64,000 bases of DNA from Bacteroidia bacterium (GCA_021153285.1 JAGKTT010000005.1:6019-70018), one strand, 5' to 3'; counted from the first letter of the stretch, positions 45,201 to 54,921 are shown. Program-made: numbers and translations. Notes: generated by a model not told the origin, from the sequence alone.

Positions 45201-46228
45201 CACCCGACAGCGATTTTGATCACACCATCCAGCTTGTTTTCAAAGATACGATAGGCTTCCTCTATCTCCGACAATGCAAACCTATGCGTAATAAGCGGCG
45301 TAGTGTCAATAAGCCCGGCCTCGATCAGTGACAATATCTCGGCACAATCGCATCCATCCACTCCTCCAGTCTTGAATATTAGATTCTTGCCATACATATC
45401 CGGCAATGGAAGCACCTGAGGAGTATCATAAAGAGCTACCACCGTTACTACCGCATTGGGTCTTGCTGATTCCCAGGCAAGTCTGAATGTATCCTCCGCT
45501 CCCGCGACTTCGATGACCACATCTGCCCCTCCCCTTTCGCAAGCCTGCATAAGATCGAGACAGTCATCCGGCGTCACGACTTCGGCAAAAGGATAATGTT
45601 CCCGTACAAAAGCCTGCCTTAGCGGCGATTTTTCACATACAATGATACGGCGGGGATTCTTAAGACGGACACAGGACAATGTACACAGTCCCGTCGGACC
45701 TGCTCCTATTATCAAGACCGTATCATCAGGTTTGATTTCCGAGATACGTGCTGCCCAGAAGCCCGTTGCAAGCACATCCCCGACGAAAAGAGCCTGCTCG
45801 TCTGTAACTGAACCCGGTATGACATCAAGCCCCTGGTCAGCATAAGGCACCCGGACATATTCTGCCTGTCCACCGTCAATACGGCATCCCAAAGCCCAGC
45901 CTCCGCTGGGATCGGTGCAATTGTTCACAAAGCCATTACGGCAGAAGAAACATTCTCCGCAGAATGTCTCGACATTGACAGTCACCCTGTCTCCAGGCTT
46001 GACCTTCCGCACTTCAGAACCGACAGCCTCGACGATCCCGACCATCTCGTGCCCGACAGTTATACCCGGAACTGCCCTTGGTACGCTTCCGTGCTTGATA
46101 TGAAGGTCGCTTGTACAGATGCTTGCGAGTGTGACTCTGACCAATGCATCTTTAGGATCTATTAATACAGGTTTATCCTTTTCAGTCATTTCAAAATGAC
46201 CTTTGCCGACATATGTATATGCTTTCAT
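45197..46228 (-). CDS. Zinc-dependent alcohol dehydrogenase
   Basis: 343 residues of the MDR family: ASICTSDLHIKHG with the catalytic Cys, VGHEMVGIVEAVGSEV (GHE), FCGECFFCRNGFVNNC with the structural zinc cysteines, and VLIIGAGPTGLCTLSC as the NAD-binding loop. It oxidises a secondary or primary alcohol; the order of motifs is close to isopropanol/threonine-dehydrogenase-like enzymes. It ends opposite the HAD remnant. Confidence 0.9.
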   Translation of the reverse strand: MKAYTYVGKGHFEMTEKDKPVLIDPKDALVRVTLASICTSDLHIKHGSVPRAVPGITVGHEMVGIVEAVGSEVRKVKPGDRVTVNVETFCGECFFCRNGFVNNCTDPSGGWALGCRIDGGQAEYVRVPYADQGLDVIPGSVTDEQALFVGDVLATGFWAARISEIKPDDTVLIIGAGPTGLCTLSCVRLKNPRRIIVCEKSPLRQAFVREHYPFAEVVTPDDCLDLMQACERGGADVVIEVAGAEDTFRLAWESARPNAVVTVVALYDTPQVLPLPDMYGKNLIFKTGGVDGCDCAEILSLIEAGLIDTTPLITHRFALSEIEEAYRIFENKLDGVIKIAVGC

Positions 46229-46309
46229 AAATTCGTATGATCAATGTGGAGCAAATTTACGACTATTTCCGGAATTATACCCCAGACACGGAATTTACAG
46301 ATAATGTCG

Positions 46310-46317
46310 TATCTTTG
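46310..46317 (+). promoter_or_regulatory. TATCTTTG -7 element of the DUF418 gene
   Basis: The element lies 19 bases before ATG 46337, which favours that start over the upstream in-frame ATG at 46244. No clear -33 is seen. Confidence 0.6.
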
Positions 46318-46336
46318 TAATTTAAAATCAAAAACA

Positions 46337-47518
46337 ATGTATACCCATTCAGGCAAGCCAAATACGCGAATAGATGTCGCTGACATCCTCAGGGGAATAG
46401 CCATCGGCGGCATCATACTCATACATTTCATCGAGCATATGAATTTCTACAGTTTCCCAGAAGCATCAAGTGCTCTTTGGGCGAAGATAAACCAGGCTGT
46501 GTGGGATTCGACGTTCTTCCTTCTTGCAGGTAAGATGTATGCCATATTTGCGATGCTTTTCGGACTGAGTTTCTACATCCAGCACGACAATCAGGCACAG
46601 AAAGGAATTGACTTCAGGCCGAGATTCGCCTGGAGAATGGTCCTGCTGATGATGTTCGGACTTTTCGACCTGCTTTTCTATAACGGAGACATACTCTTCC
46701 TTTATGCTGTCTGCGGCTTTGTCGTGATACCGTTCATCAGAGCAAAGGACAAGTTCATCTTCTGGACAGCAGTCCTTCTCCTGCTTCAGCCGGTGGAATT
46801 GTTCTATATATTCAAAGGCATCATTGACCCTTCCGCATTGCCTATGGATCTTGGCAGCGGAAAGCACTGGGGAGGACTTTATCAGGCTACCGGGGAAGGT
46901 ACTATACTGGATGTCGCACTCGCCGGACTCAAGCACGGACTGCCTGTGAACTTCCTCTGGGCCATCGAAAACGGACGTATGACCCAGACTGTGTGCTTTT
47001 TCCTCTTCGGAATCCTGCTTGGACGTAAAAGACTGTTCTACAATGAGGGAAACAATCTTGTCATATGGAAGAACATTTTTGTTAGCTCCCTTATTGGCTT
47101 CATTATCCTTGTTCCGACCTATTACCTGGTACCAAAAGCTGTCGAAGCTAACGCTTGCGCACACCACGGACTGAACGTAATGCTCAATATGTGGAAGAAC
47201 TTCTCTATGATGCTCCTGATAGTATCCGGTGTAACACTTCTTTATTATAAGACCAGTGCGAAAAACTGGCTGATAAAGATCGCTCCATATGGAAAGATGA
47301 GCCTTACAAACTACCTCACGCAGTCGATTGTCGGAGGTATGCTTTTCTATAACTGGGGCTTCGGCCTGTTCAGACATTGCGGTCATACGGCCAGCATCCT
47401 GATGGGAGCAGGATTCATCGTGATCCAGTTCCTTTTCTGCCGCTGGTGGCTGAAAAACCACAAGCGCGGACCGTTCGAAGAACTTTGGAGCAGGGCTACC
47501 TGGCTCGGAAAGAAGTAA
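46337..47518 (+). CDS. DUF418/YeiB-like membrane protein
   Basis: 393 residues with about ten membrane segments. NTRIDVADILRGIAIGGIILIHFIEHMNFY near the start and GKMSLTNYLTQSIVGGMLFYNWGFGLF near the end are the marks of DUF418 proteins, which belong with HGSNAT-like acyltransferases. Function unknown. Start chosen by the promoter at 46310. Confidence 0.87.
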   Translation: MYTHSGKPNTRIDVADILRGIAIGGIILIHFIEHMNFYSFPEASSALWAKINQAVWDSTFFLLAGKMYAIFAMLFGLSFYIQHDNQAQKGIDFRPRFAWRMVLLMMFGLFDLLFYNGDILFLYAVCGFVVIPFIRAKDKFIFWTAVLLLLQPVELFYIFKGIIDPSALPMDLGSGKHWGGLYQATGEGTILDVALAGLKHGLPVNFLWAIENGRMTQTVCFFLFGILLGRKRLFYNEGNNLVIWKNIFVSSLIGFIILVPTYYLVPKAVEANACAHHGLNVMLNMWKNFSMMLLIVSGVTLLYYKTSAKNWLIKIAPYGKMSLTNYLTQSIVGGMLFYNWGFGLFRHCGHTASILMGAGFIVIQFLFCRWWLKNHKRGPFEELWSRATWLGKK

Positions 47519-47545
47519 TCTTCCCAACAAAATAAATCTATTGCT

Positions 47546-48247
47546 ATGCCTAACGAACTGCTTATAATATTATCTTTCCTGATCACTTACGGAGGAGTCG
47601 TGGCCTTCTATCGTTTTTTCGGCAAGACCGGCCTGCTGGCCTTCAATATACTGGCGACAATATTGGCCAATATCGAAGTGCTGCTGCTGGTGAGAGCCTT
47701 CGGGGTGGAGATGACTTTGGGAAATGTATTGTTCGCAAGTACATTCCTCATCACTGACATTCTGAGCGAGAACCACAGTCGCAAGGATGCGAATAAAGCT
47801 GTGGTAATAAGCACGCTGTGTTCAATAATGTTCGTTGTATTGTCACAGATGTGGCTTCTTTACAGCCTGAGCGAAAACGATTGGGCCGGTGAAGCGATCC
47901 ATACCATCTTCAGCAGCACACCTCGCATCGTATGTGCATCATTGGCAGTTTATCTGGTATCCCAGCTTACTGATGTATGGCTATATCACAAATGGTGGGA
48001 CTGGTGCAGGAAGCGTTTCGGGGACGAAAAGAAGGGCCTGTGGATCAGGAACAACGGTTCGACAATGATATCACAGCTGATCAACACCTTCTTATATACG
48101 GTACTTGCCTTTTACGGGACATACGATGTCAAGACTCTGGTTTCGATCTTCATCAGCAGTTATCTGATATATGTATGTACCAGCCTTCTTGACACACCAT
48201 TCGTATATTGGTGCAGAAGCATCCACGAGAAACATAATATTGAATAA
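47546..48247 (+). CDS. Queuosine precursor transporter (YhhQ/VUT family)
   Basis: 233 residues with six or more membrane segments: LAFNILATILANIEVLLLV, GNVLFASTFLITDILSENHSRKDANKAVVIS (family signature TDxLxExxxxK.A), VCASLAVYLVSQLTDVWLYHK and RNNGSTMISQLINTFLYTVLAF. It imports preQ0/preQ1-type precursors for tRNA queuosine. 27 bp after the DUF418 gene and 5 bp before clpS. Confidence 0.9.
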   Translation: MPNELLIILSFLITYGGVVAFYRFFGKTGLLAFNILATILANIEVLLLVRAFGVEMTLGNVLFASTFLITDILSENHSRKDANKAVVISTLCSIMFVVLSQMWLLYSLSENDWAGEAIHTIFSSTPRIVCASLAVYLVSQLTDVWLYHKWWDWCRKRFGDEKKGLWIRNNGSTMISQLINTFLYTVLAFYGTYDVKTLVSIFISSYLIYVCTSLLDTPFVYWCRSIHEKHNIE

Positions 48248-48252
48248 TTTTT

Positions 48253-48555
48253 ATGGCACAGGAAGATATCCAGAAGCAAGGACGTCCGATTCTGCGGACT
48301 GCACCTAAAGAGCCGCGGAAATACAATGTCATCATACTGAATGACGACTTCACTACATTCGAGTTCGTAATAATGGTGGTGATGACTGTCTTTGGCAAGA
48401 CCGAGGCAGAGGCCTGCAATATAGCCGAGACGACGCACGTGCACCAGAAGGCAACCGTAGGCAGCTATACGTTGGACATAGCGAAAAGCAAGGTCGCAAA
48501 GGCTACGGCAATGGCAAGGGCGGAAGGATTCCCATTGAGATTTGAAATACAATAA
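48253..48555 (+). CDS. clpS: ClpS adaptor protein
   Basis: 100 residues: KYNVIILNDDFTTFEFVIMVV with the N-degron-binding Asn30 and Asp31, THVHQKATVGSYTLDIAKSK with His62. The disordered N-terminus (about 20 residues) enters ClpA. ClpS delivers substrates with Leu, Phe, Tyr or Trp at the N-terminus to ClpAP. clpA is two genes downstream and aat follows it. Confidence 0.96.
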   Translation: MAQEDIQKQGRPILRTAPKEPRKYNVIILNDDFTTFEFVIMVVMTVFGKTEAEACNIAETTHVHQKATVGSYTLDIAKSKVAKATAMARAEGFPLRFEIQ

Positions 48556-48563
48556 ACAGACAT

Positions 48564-50594
48564 ATGAAGAATTTTATGATCACACTTGGAGCGGCAGCAT
48601 TGGTATTTGCAGGCTGTGCTCAGAACAATAACGAAGGCAAGCCTGCAATCGACCTTGCCAATTTCGACCTCACAACAGCCCCTTCCGAGGACTTTTATCA
48701 GTATGCCTGCGGAGGATGGATGGAAGCCAATCCATTGACACCGGAATATGCCCGCTACGGAATCTTCGACCAGCTCGAAAAGGAAAACAACGAGAAGCTG
48801 AAGGTACTGATCGAGGAACTTGGAAGCACTCCTCAGAAGCCAGGAAGTGTAGGCGAGAAGATCCAGATGATGTATGCAATGGGACTTGACAGTCTCAAGC
48901 GCAATGCCGACGGATCAGCACCCGTAATGGAGCAGCTTGCTGCCATCAATGCCGTTTCTGACCATAAGGAACTCAGTGCGATGGTAGGAAAAATGCACGT
49001 GGAGAGTTCAAGCCCTTTCTTCGGATTCTATATTGGAGCAGACGAGAAGAACAGCACAATGAACCTCCTGCAGTTCTATCAGGGTGGTATTTCAATGAGC
49101 GACAGAGACTACTATCTGCTCGAGGACGAGAACACCCTGAAGATCCGCAATGCCTACAGACAGTATATCGACAGGCTCTTTGTTCTGGCCGGCTACAGCC
49201 CAGAAGAGGCAGCTCAGGCGGCAGATGCAGTTCTGGGACTGGAGACCGAAATCGCCAGGATTTCTGTAGACAGAGCCACTCTCAGGGATGTTCATAAGAA
49301 TTATAACAAGATGACTCTCAAGGAATTCACCACAAAGTACGACTTCATCGACTGGAATGAATTCTTCAAAGAGACAGGCATAAGCAAGTCCACCGAACTT
49401 AATGCAGGACAGATACCTTTCTTCGAAGGCCTCACACGAATCCTGAAGACCACATCGCTCGAGGATCAGAAGCTCTACCTATCATTCAAGCTTCTCAATG
49501 CTGCATCAAGCTATCTCAGCGATGATTTCGTAAATGCAAATTTCGATTTCTATGGCAGGGCACTCCAGGGTAAGGAGGAACTTCAGCCGCGATGGAAGAG
49601 ATCTCTTGCAGTAGTCAACAGATCATTGGCAGAAGCTTTCGGACAGATGTATGTGGAGAAATATTTCCCTGCTTCATCAAAAGAAAAAATGATTGAAATG
49701 GTGTCCAATCTCCAATCAGCTCTCGGTGAGAGAATCGAAGCATTGGAATGGATGAGCGACGAAACAAAGAGCAAGGCTATGGAAAAGCTCGGCACATTCA
49801 TCGTGAAGGTAGGATATCCGGACAATTGGAAGGACTACACCGCTCTCGAAATCAAGAACGATTCATATTGGGCCAATATCTGCCGTGCAAATGTCTTCGC
49901 ACATAATAATATGATGCAGGATGAGGGACAGCCTGTGGACAGGACAGAATGGGGTATGAGCCCTCAGACTGTAAATGCTTATTATAATCCGACCACCAAT
50001 GAGATCTGCTTCCCTGCAGCGATTCTCCAGCCCCCTTTCTTCAATCCGAATGCTGACGACGCAGTGAACTACGGTGGTATCGGAGTGGTGATCGGACACG
50101 AAATGACACACGGTTTCGATGACCAGGGCAGAAACTATGACAAGGACGGAAACCTTAGCGCCTGGTGGAATAAGGAAGACGAAGAGAAGTTCAATGAACG
50201 TGCTAAGGTACTTGTAGAGCAGTATGACAAGATCGTGGTTCTGGATTCACTCCACGCAGACGGAAGCTATACTCTTGGTGAAAACATCGCTGACCAGGGA
50301 GGTCTTCTTGTATCTTATCAGGCTTATATGAATACTTTAAAAGACAAGGCAATCCCAGCTGATATTGACGGATTTACACATAGTCAGAGATTCTACATCG
50401 GCTACGCAAACCTCTGGGCTCAGAACCTCAGACCACAGGAAATTATGCGCAGAACCAAGACCGATGTACATTCACTCGGAAAGTGGCGCGTCAATGCGGC
50501 CTTAAGAAATATCGAGGATTTCTACGCAGCATTCGACATCAAGGAAGGTGATGCAATGTATCTTGCACCTGAAGAAAGAATCAACATCTGGTAA
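48564..50594 (+). CDS. pepO: M13 family metallopeptidase, lipoprotein
   Basis: 676 residues with a lipoprotein signal (ALVFAGC, Cys18). The N-terminal domain opens with PSEDFYQYACGGWMEANP, typical of neprilysin-like M13 enzymes; the C-terminal domain has VIGHEMTHGFDDQGRNYDKDGNL with the zinc site His512, Glu513, His516 and the third ligand in LGENIADQGG. It cuts small peptides outside the cytoplasm. It lies 8 bp after clpS and 6 bp before clpA, so it is co-transcribed with them. Confidence 0.95.
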   Translation: MKNFMITLGAAALVFAGCAQNNNEGKPAIDLANFDLTTAPSEDFYQYACGGWMEANPLTPEYARYGIFDQLEKENNEKLKVLIEELGSTPQKPGSVGEKIQMMYAMGLDSLKRNADGSAPVMEQLAAINAVSDHKELSAMVGKMHVESSSPFFGFYIGADEKNSTMNLLQFYQGGISMSDRDYYLLEDENTLKIRNAYRQYIDRLFVLAGYSPEEAAQAADAVLGLETEIARISVDRATLRDVHKNYNKMTLKEFTTKYDFIDWNEFFKETGISKSTELNAGQIPFFEGLTRILKTTSLEDQKLYLSFKLLNAASSYLSDDFVNANFDFYGRALQGKEELQPRWKRSLAVVNRSLAEAFGQMYVEKYFPASSKEKMIEMVSNLQSALGERIEALEWMSDETKSKAMEKLGTFIVKVGYPDNWKDYTALEIKNDSYWANICRANVFAHNNMMQDEGQPVDRTEWGMSPQTVNAYYNPTTNEICFPAAILQPPFFNPNADDAVNYGGIGVVIGHEMTHGFDDQGRNYDKDGNLSAWWNKEDEEKFNERAKVLVEQYDKIVVLDSLHADGSYTLGENIADQGGLLVSYQAYMNTLKDKAIPADIDGFTHSQRFYIGYANLWAQNLRPQEIMRRTKTDVHSLGKWRVNAALRNIEDFYAAFDIKEGDAMYLAPEERINIW

Positions 50595-50600
50595 CAGCTT

Positions 50601-52826
50601 ATGCCTATAAATCAGACAGCAAACATATCAAATGCCCTTGTAGAGGCATACGGTATAGCATCCGAAAAACGTAACGAGTTCATCACGCCGGAGCACTTGC
50701 TGGCCGGTTTCCTGAAAGACAGCGACTTTTGGGAAGCCATCAGCAGATGCGGCCGTGCGGAAGAACTCGAGAAAAATCTCTATGAATATATAAACGGTCT
50801 GGACAGGATTCCTGAAGATCAGGAACTGGCAATCGAATTCTCTGCACAGCTTCAGGAACTATTTGAAAAAGCAGGAGAGACTGCGGCATCCGCTATGGCG
50901 CAGACGGTTCAGACGCATCATCTGATATTCTCGATCTTCCACCTGGAAGAATCATACGCCCGTTTCCATCTGGAATCCTGCCTTAATTGCAGTATTCCCG
51001 ATTTTCTGAATTCCCTACTTGAATATTCTGAAGCGGAAGAAGCATCAGTCTCCCAAAACTGGATGAAGTATTTCAGGGAGATGGAGGATATGGGCCGATT
51101 TGTTGGTAAAAAGGATGAACTCAGGCAAATATTCAGGACTCTCTGCCGACATAGAAAGGCAAATGTACTGATCGTCGGAGACAGAGGCACAGGCAAGAGC
51201 GCTATAGCATCAGAAGCGGCTAGACTTATCGAAGACCGAAAAGCCTGGGACAGGGACAGCGAAGCATCCTGGGAGATGGGACGGGAATCCGAAGTGGAGG
51301 TCCCGAAGAAACTTCAGGGTATGCGTATTATGGAACTGGATACTTCCCTTCTGCTCGGAGGAGCACAGTACAGAGGCGATCTGGAAATGCGTGTAAAGGA
51401 AGTGATGGAAGGCGCAGCATATGAAGGAAAGACCATCATATACATCGATGACCTGCGTTCATTGGGCGGAAACAATCGAAGTGACGATGGTTCGAAAGAC
51501 ATTCTGAGTCTCCTTATCCCATACTTGAAGCCAGGAAGGATAAAATGCTTGATTTCCGCCACTTACGAAGACATCAAGAAAGTAGAAAACCTCAATTCGG
51601 GAGCTCTGGCCATATTCAATCGGATCGAACTTAAAGAGCCTGATGCAGAAGAGACCCTGAAAATATTAAGGTACAATACCATAGATCAGCTTTCCGAGAG
51701 CCACAATGCAAGATACACAGAAAAGATCTGCCGACTGGCCATAGAAAAAAGCATCAGGCACATAACCGACCGCAGTCTGCCGGAAAAAGCCATAGACTTG
51801 CTCGATCAGGCAGGAGCATATGCCGAGAGCGCGAAACTTGACGAAGTATGTCCGAACTGCATATCCAGAGCACTCCAGGATCTGTGCAAGGAGGATATTT
51901 CCACCAGTGCTTCCGACGAAAATCTCTCCGGTCTGGAAGAAGGGCTCAAGTCAAGGATATACGGACAGGACCAGGCTATACAGAAGCTTACCGAATGCAT
52001 CCTGATGTCAAAAGCGGGACTTCTGGACAGTGACAAGACCATAGGAAGCTTCCTTTTCGTCGGTCCTACCGGAGTGGGAAAGACAGAGCTCAGCAAGGTT
52101 CTGGCGCATCAGCTCAACGTACCTCTGCACCGCTTCGATATGAGTGAATACTCGGAAAAGCATTCAGTGGCTAAGCTCATCGGTTCCCCTGCCGGATATG
52201 TCGGATACGATGACGGAGGCATATTGACGGACACCATCAGGAAGAATCCTTATTGCGTGCTTCTTCTGGACGAAATAGAGAAGGCTCACGAAGACATTTA
52301 CAATCTGCTGCTGCAGGTAATGGATTATGCCGTCATTTCAGACAATAAGGGACGCAAGGTAGATTTCCGCAATGTAGTTCTGATTATGACATCTAATGCC
52401 GGAGCCCGCTATGCCCACAAGGCTTCTGTGGGATTCGAACGCAAGGTCAATGCCGGTGAGGCTATGGCAAAGGAAGTCAAGAATGTATTCGCCCCGGAAT
52501 TCATCAACAGGCTCAGCTCCGTTGTCGTATTCAATGATATGGATGAAAGGATGGCCGGTCTGATCCTTGATGACAAGATCCGCAAGCTTCAGGAGAGGCT
52601 TGATGCCAGAAAAGTCAAGCTTGAAATTCAGTCGGAAGCTTATGCCAGACTGTTGAAGGAAGGATTCTCTCCGGAGTACGGAGCACGCGAGATCGAAAGA
52701 GTCCTGAATGCTCGACTTACTCCACTCCTTATGAAGGAAATCCTGTTCGGAGGCCACAGAGACGGATTTACAGCCATTGTCACCCTCACTCCAGACGGCC
52801 TTGTCCTTAATTGTCATTCTGAGTAG
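50601..52826 (+). CDS. clpA: ClpA, ATP-dependent protease ATPase subunit
   Basis: 741 residues: an N-domain (1-145, FITPEHLLAGFL) that docks ClpS, AAA+ D1 with GDRGTGKS (Lys199) and D2 with GPTGVGKTE (Lys494) and the sensor region NAGARYA. ClpC-type middle domain is absent, so ClpA. It unfolds substrates for ClpP (not in this window). The last residues and stop (CHSE-stop) lie in a dispersed TCATTCTGAG repeat element. Confidence 0.95.
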   Translation: MPINQTANISNALVEAYGIASEKRNEFITPEHLLAGFLKDSDFWEAISRCGRAEELEKNLYEYINGLDRIPEDQELAIEFSAQLQELFEKAGETAASAMAQTVQTHHLIFSIFHLEESYARFHLESCLNCSIPDFLNSLLEYSEAEEASVSQNWMKYFREMEDMGRFVGKKDELRQIFRTLCRHRKANVLIVGDRGTGKSAIASEAARLIEDRKAWDRDSEASWEMGRESEVEVPKKLQGMRIMELDTSLLLGGAQYRGDLEMRVKEVMEGAAYEGKTIIYIDDLRSLGGNNRSDDGSKDILSLLIPYLKPGRIKCLISATYEDIKKVENLNSGALAIFNRIELKEPDAEETLKILRYNTIDQLSESHNARYTEKICRLAIEKSIRHITDRSLPEKAIDLLDQAGAYAESAKLDEVCPNCISRALQDLCKEDISTSASDENLSGLEEGLKSRIYGQDQAIQKLTECILMSKAGLLDSDKTIGSFLFVGPTGVGKTELSKVLAHQLNVPLHRFDMSEYSEKHSVAKLIGSPAGYVGYDDGGILTDTIRKNPYCVLLLDEIEKAHEDIYNLLLQVMDYAVISDNKGRKVDFRNVVLIMTSNAGARYAHKASVGFERKVNAGEAMAKEVKNVFAPEFINRLSSVVVFNDMDERMAGLILDDKIRKLQERLDARKVKLEIQSEAYARLLKEGFSPEYGAREIERVLNARLTPLLMKEILFGGHRDGFTAIVTLTPDGLVLNCHSE

Positions 52827-52851
52827 CCTGAAAGGCGACGTGAGAATCTAA
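52811..52851 (+). repeat. Dispersed TCATTCTGAG...GTGAGAATCTA element, copy 1
   Basis: TTGTCATTCTGAG then about 17 bases and CGTGAGAATCTA. The same ends occur at 57415-57447. It overlaps the clpA end and stops just before aat. Confidence 0.75.
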
Positions 52852-52855
52852 GAAT

Positions 52856-53524
52856 ATGATATTCCAATTAGACCATACAGATTCATTCCCTGACCCGCGT
52901 TACGGCAACACGGACGGGTTCTATGCAGTCGGTGGAGAAATCACCCCTGAAAGGCTTGCCAAGGCATACCCTATGGGCATATTCCCCTACTTCTCTTTCC
53001 GCGAGGAACCGATAATATGGTGGGCTCCTCAGGAAAGATTCGTGATCTTCTCTGACCAGATACACGTCTCGCACTCGATGAGAAATATGATGAACAAGCG
53101 CAGATATCGCTGCACCATAAACGAAGCTTTCGTGGATGTATTGGCCGGCTGCGCAAGTACTGACGGAAGAATCGAGGAATCCAACGCCTGGCTTGGTCCC
53201 GATCTTCTGGATACCTGGATGATATTGAACGAAGAAGGATATGCAAAAAGCGTCGAGGTGTGGGACGGTGATGAATTGGTCGGAGGACTTTACGGTTTCG
53301 TATGCGGCCGCGCGTTCATCGGCGACAGTATGTTCTCATTGATCCCGAGCGCGTCGAAGCTTGCACTTATTCATCTTGCGCGCCATATCCAGGCACAGGG
53401 AGGCGGTTTGATTGACTGCCAGCTTGAAACCCCACATCTGAAATCAATGGGAGCCGGATACATCAGCTACGAGGAATACCTCACCTACACCGAGCACTCC
53501 GAACCCCTCATCTGGCCCCAATAG
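52856..53524 (+). CDS. aat: Leucyl/phenylalanyl-tRNA-protein transferase
   Basis: 222 residues of the Aat family: LLAVGGEITPERL-like opening (GFYAVGGEITPERLAKAYPMGIFPYF), IIWWAPQERFVIF, and EVWDGDELVGGLYGFVCGRAFIGDSMFSL, then LIDCQLETPHLKSMGA. It adds Leu or Phe to proteins with N-terminal Arg or Lys and so makes ClpS substrates. 29 bp after clpA. Confidence 0.96.
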   Translation: MIFQLDHTDSFPDPRYGNTDGFYAVGGEITPERLAKAYPMGIFPYFSFREEPIIWWAPQERFVIFSDQIHVSHSMRNMMNKRRYRCTINEAFVDVLAGCASTDGRIEESNAWLGPDLLDTWMILNEEGYAKSVEVWDGDELVGGLYGFVCGRAFIGDSMFSLIPSASKLALIHLARHIQAQGGGLIDCQLETPHLKSMGAGYISYEEYLTYTEHSEPLIWPQ

Positions 53525-53566
53525 GTGGCATACATATACCTGTCAATCAAAAGCTTACGTATAATA

Positions 53567-53588
53567 CCTGCTGCACAAGCACAGCAGG
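53567..53588 (+). terminator. Hairpin between convergent aat and threonine aldolase
   Basis: CCTGCTG - 8 bases - CAGCAGG followed by CATTTC. The T run is weak, so this is a possible terminator only. Confidence 0.45.
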
Positions 53589-53632
53589 CATTTCACTTAA
53601 ATCACTATCAATCAGGTCAATAGGCGCCACCC

Positions 53633-54658
53633 TCACAGAGCAGAAATCAACGCATCGACTGCCTCTGGCCTTGTCGCCCAGCTGGTGCAGAAACGCACCG
53701 CCGTATGGCCAGCATCCATTTTCTGCCATACAGAAAAGCGGAAATCCTTCGACAGGCGCTCCATTGTTTCATTATCCAATATCGGGAACTGCTGGTTCGT
53801 AGGACTGTCCACCAGAAACGCGAAGCCCTTCGCACGAAAGGCATCCCTTATCTTCATTGCCAATGAAACAGCGTGCTGAGAAAGTTCGAAATAAAGTCCG
53901 TCCTCGAACAATGTAAGGAACTGGATGCCCAGAAGCCTTCCCTTTGCAAGCATTCCGCCGTTCTGCTTGATATTGTATCTGAAATCTTTCTTCAATGCAT
54001 CATTGACAATTACCACTGCCTCTCCGAAAAGAGCTCCCTGCTTGGTTCCTCCAAGATAGAATACATCTGCAAGTGAAGCAATGTCCTCCAATCTCACATC
54101 CCCACCTTCAGCTGCAAGTCCATAGCCCATCCTAGCTCCGTCAATAAAGAGCGGCAGACCATATTCGCGGCATACAGCACTTATCTCCTTCAACTGCTCC
54201 AATGAATATACAGTTCCGACCTCAGATGAAAAGGATATATAAACCATTCCAGGCTGAACCGTATGTTCAGGGCCATCCTCTGCAAGATGTTCTTCCATTG
54301 CCTGACGGATTTGCGCTGCCTTCAGCAATCCTTTTTCAGCAGGCAGCGCCAGCACCTTATGACCGCTATGTTCTATCGCTCCGGTCTCGTGTACATTGAT
54401 ATGTCCGGTAGCAGCACATATGACACCCTGATATGGCCTGAGAACTGATGAAATCACAGTGGCATTGGCCTGAGTACCGCCGACAAGGAAATGAACATCG
54501 GCATCCTCGCATCCGACCGCTTTCTTCACCGCTTCACGTGCCTGCTCACAATATTCATCCATTCCATATCCGACTGTCTGCTCCAGGTTGGTTTCCATCA
54601 GACGCTGCATTATCCTTGGATGCGCGCCTTCGCTATAATCACATTGAAACTGATACAT
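53633..54658 (-). CDS. Low-specificity L-threonine aldolase
   Basis: 341 residues from ATG 54658 (MYQFQCDYSEGAHPRIMQRL). PLP fold type I beta-eliminating-lyase group: FLVGGTQANATVISSVL, LFIDGARMGYGLAAEGGDV, and YLGGTKQGALFGEAVVIVN with the PLP Lys in GGTKQG. It splits threonine and allo-threonine into glycine and acetaldehyde. An upstream ATG would add 12 residues of little conservation. Confidence 0.93.
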   Translation of the reverse strand: MYQFQCDYSEGAHPRIMQRLMETNLEQTVGYGMDEYCEQAREAVKKAVGCEDADVHFLVGGTQANATVISSVLRPYQGVICAATGHINVHETGAIEHSGHKVLALPAEKGLLKAAQIRQAMEEHLAEDGPEHTVQPGMVYISFSSEVGTVYSLEQLKEISAVCREYGLPLFIDGARMGYGLAAEGGDVRLEDIASLADVFYLGGTKQGALFGEAVVIVNDALKKDFRYNIKQNGGMLAKGRLLGIQFLTLFEDGLYFELSQHAVSLAMKIRDAFRAKGFAFLVDSPTNQQFPILDNETMERLSKDFRFSVWQKMDAGHTAVRFCTSWATRPEAVDALISAL

Positions 54659-54712
54659 AGAAATTCCATTTATAATCACTGGCAAATATATCAAACTCTT
54701 TGCTATTTTAAC

Positions 54713-54720
54713 TATATTTG
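54713..54720 (+). promoter_or_regulatory. TATATTTG -7 element of the DUF4250 gene
   Basis: The element lies 21 bases before the start codon at 54742. On the minus strand another TATATTTG (54690-54683) serves threonine aldolase. Confidence 0.55.
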
Positions 54721-54741
54721 TGCGATAAACTTCAATACGAT

Positions 54742-54921
54742 ATGAACTATTTTCCTAAAGATCCGGCAATGCTGATGAGCTGGATAAATCTTAAGCTCCG
54801 TGACTTCTACGGAGGTCTTGACGAACTGTGCGATGACCTCGAAATAGATCGGAACGAGGTCGAAAGCATTCTCAAACAGGGCGGATATGAATATAATGAC
54901 CAATTGCACAAGGTTTGGTAG
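54742..54921 (+). CDS. DUF4250 family small protein
   Basis: 59 residues, MNYFPKDPAMLMSWINLKLRD then LDELCDDLEIDRNEVESILKQGGYEY. The start and the L..LC..L.ID..E....L...GYEY pattern are those of DUF4250, a short helical protein of unknown role in Bacteroidota and Firmicutes. The start at 54742 is chosen over an upstream ATG since the family begins with MNYFPKDP. Confidence 0.9.
   Translation: MNYFPKDPAMLMSWINLKLRDFYGGLDELCDDLEIDRNEVESILKQGGYEYNDQLHKVW

Noticed and set aside
46466..47530. Long open frame of 354 codons on the minus strand opposite the DUF418 gene
   Set aside because: It lies fully antisense to a gene with clear family motifs and membrane segments; its composition (rich in His, Gln, Ser) looks like a shadow frame.
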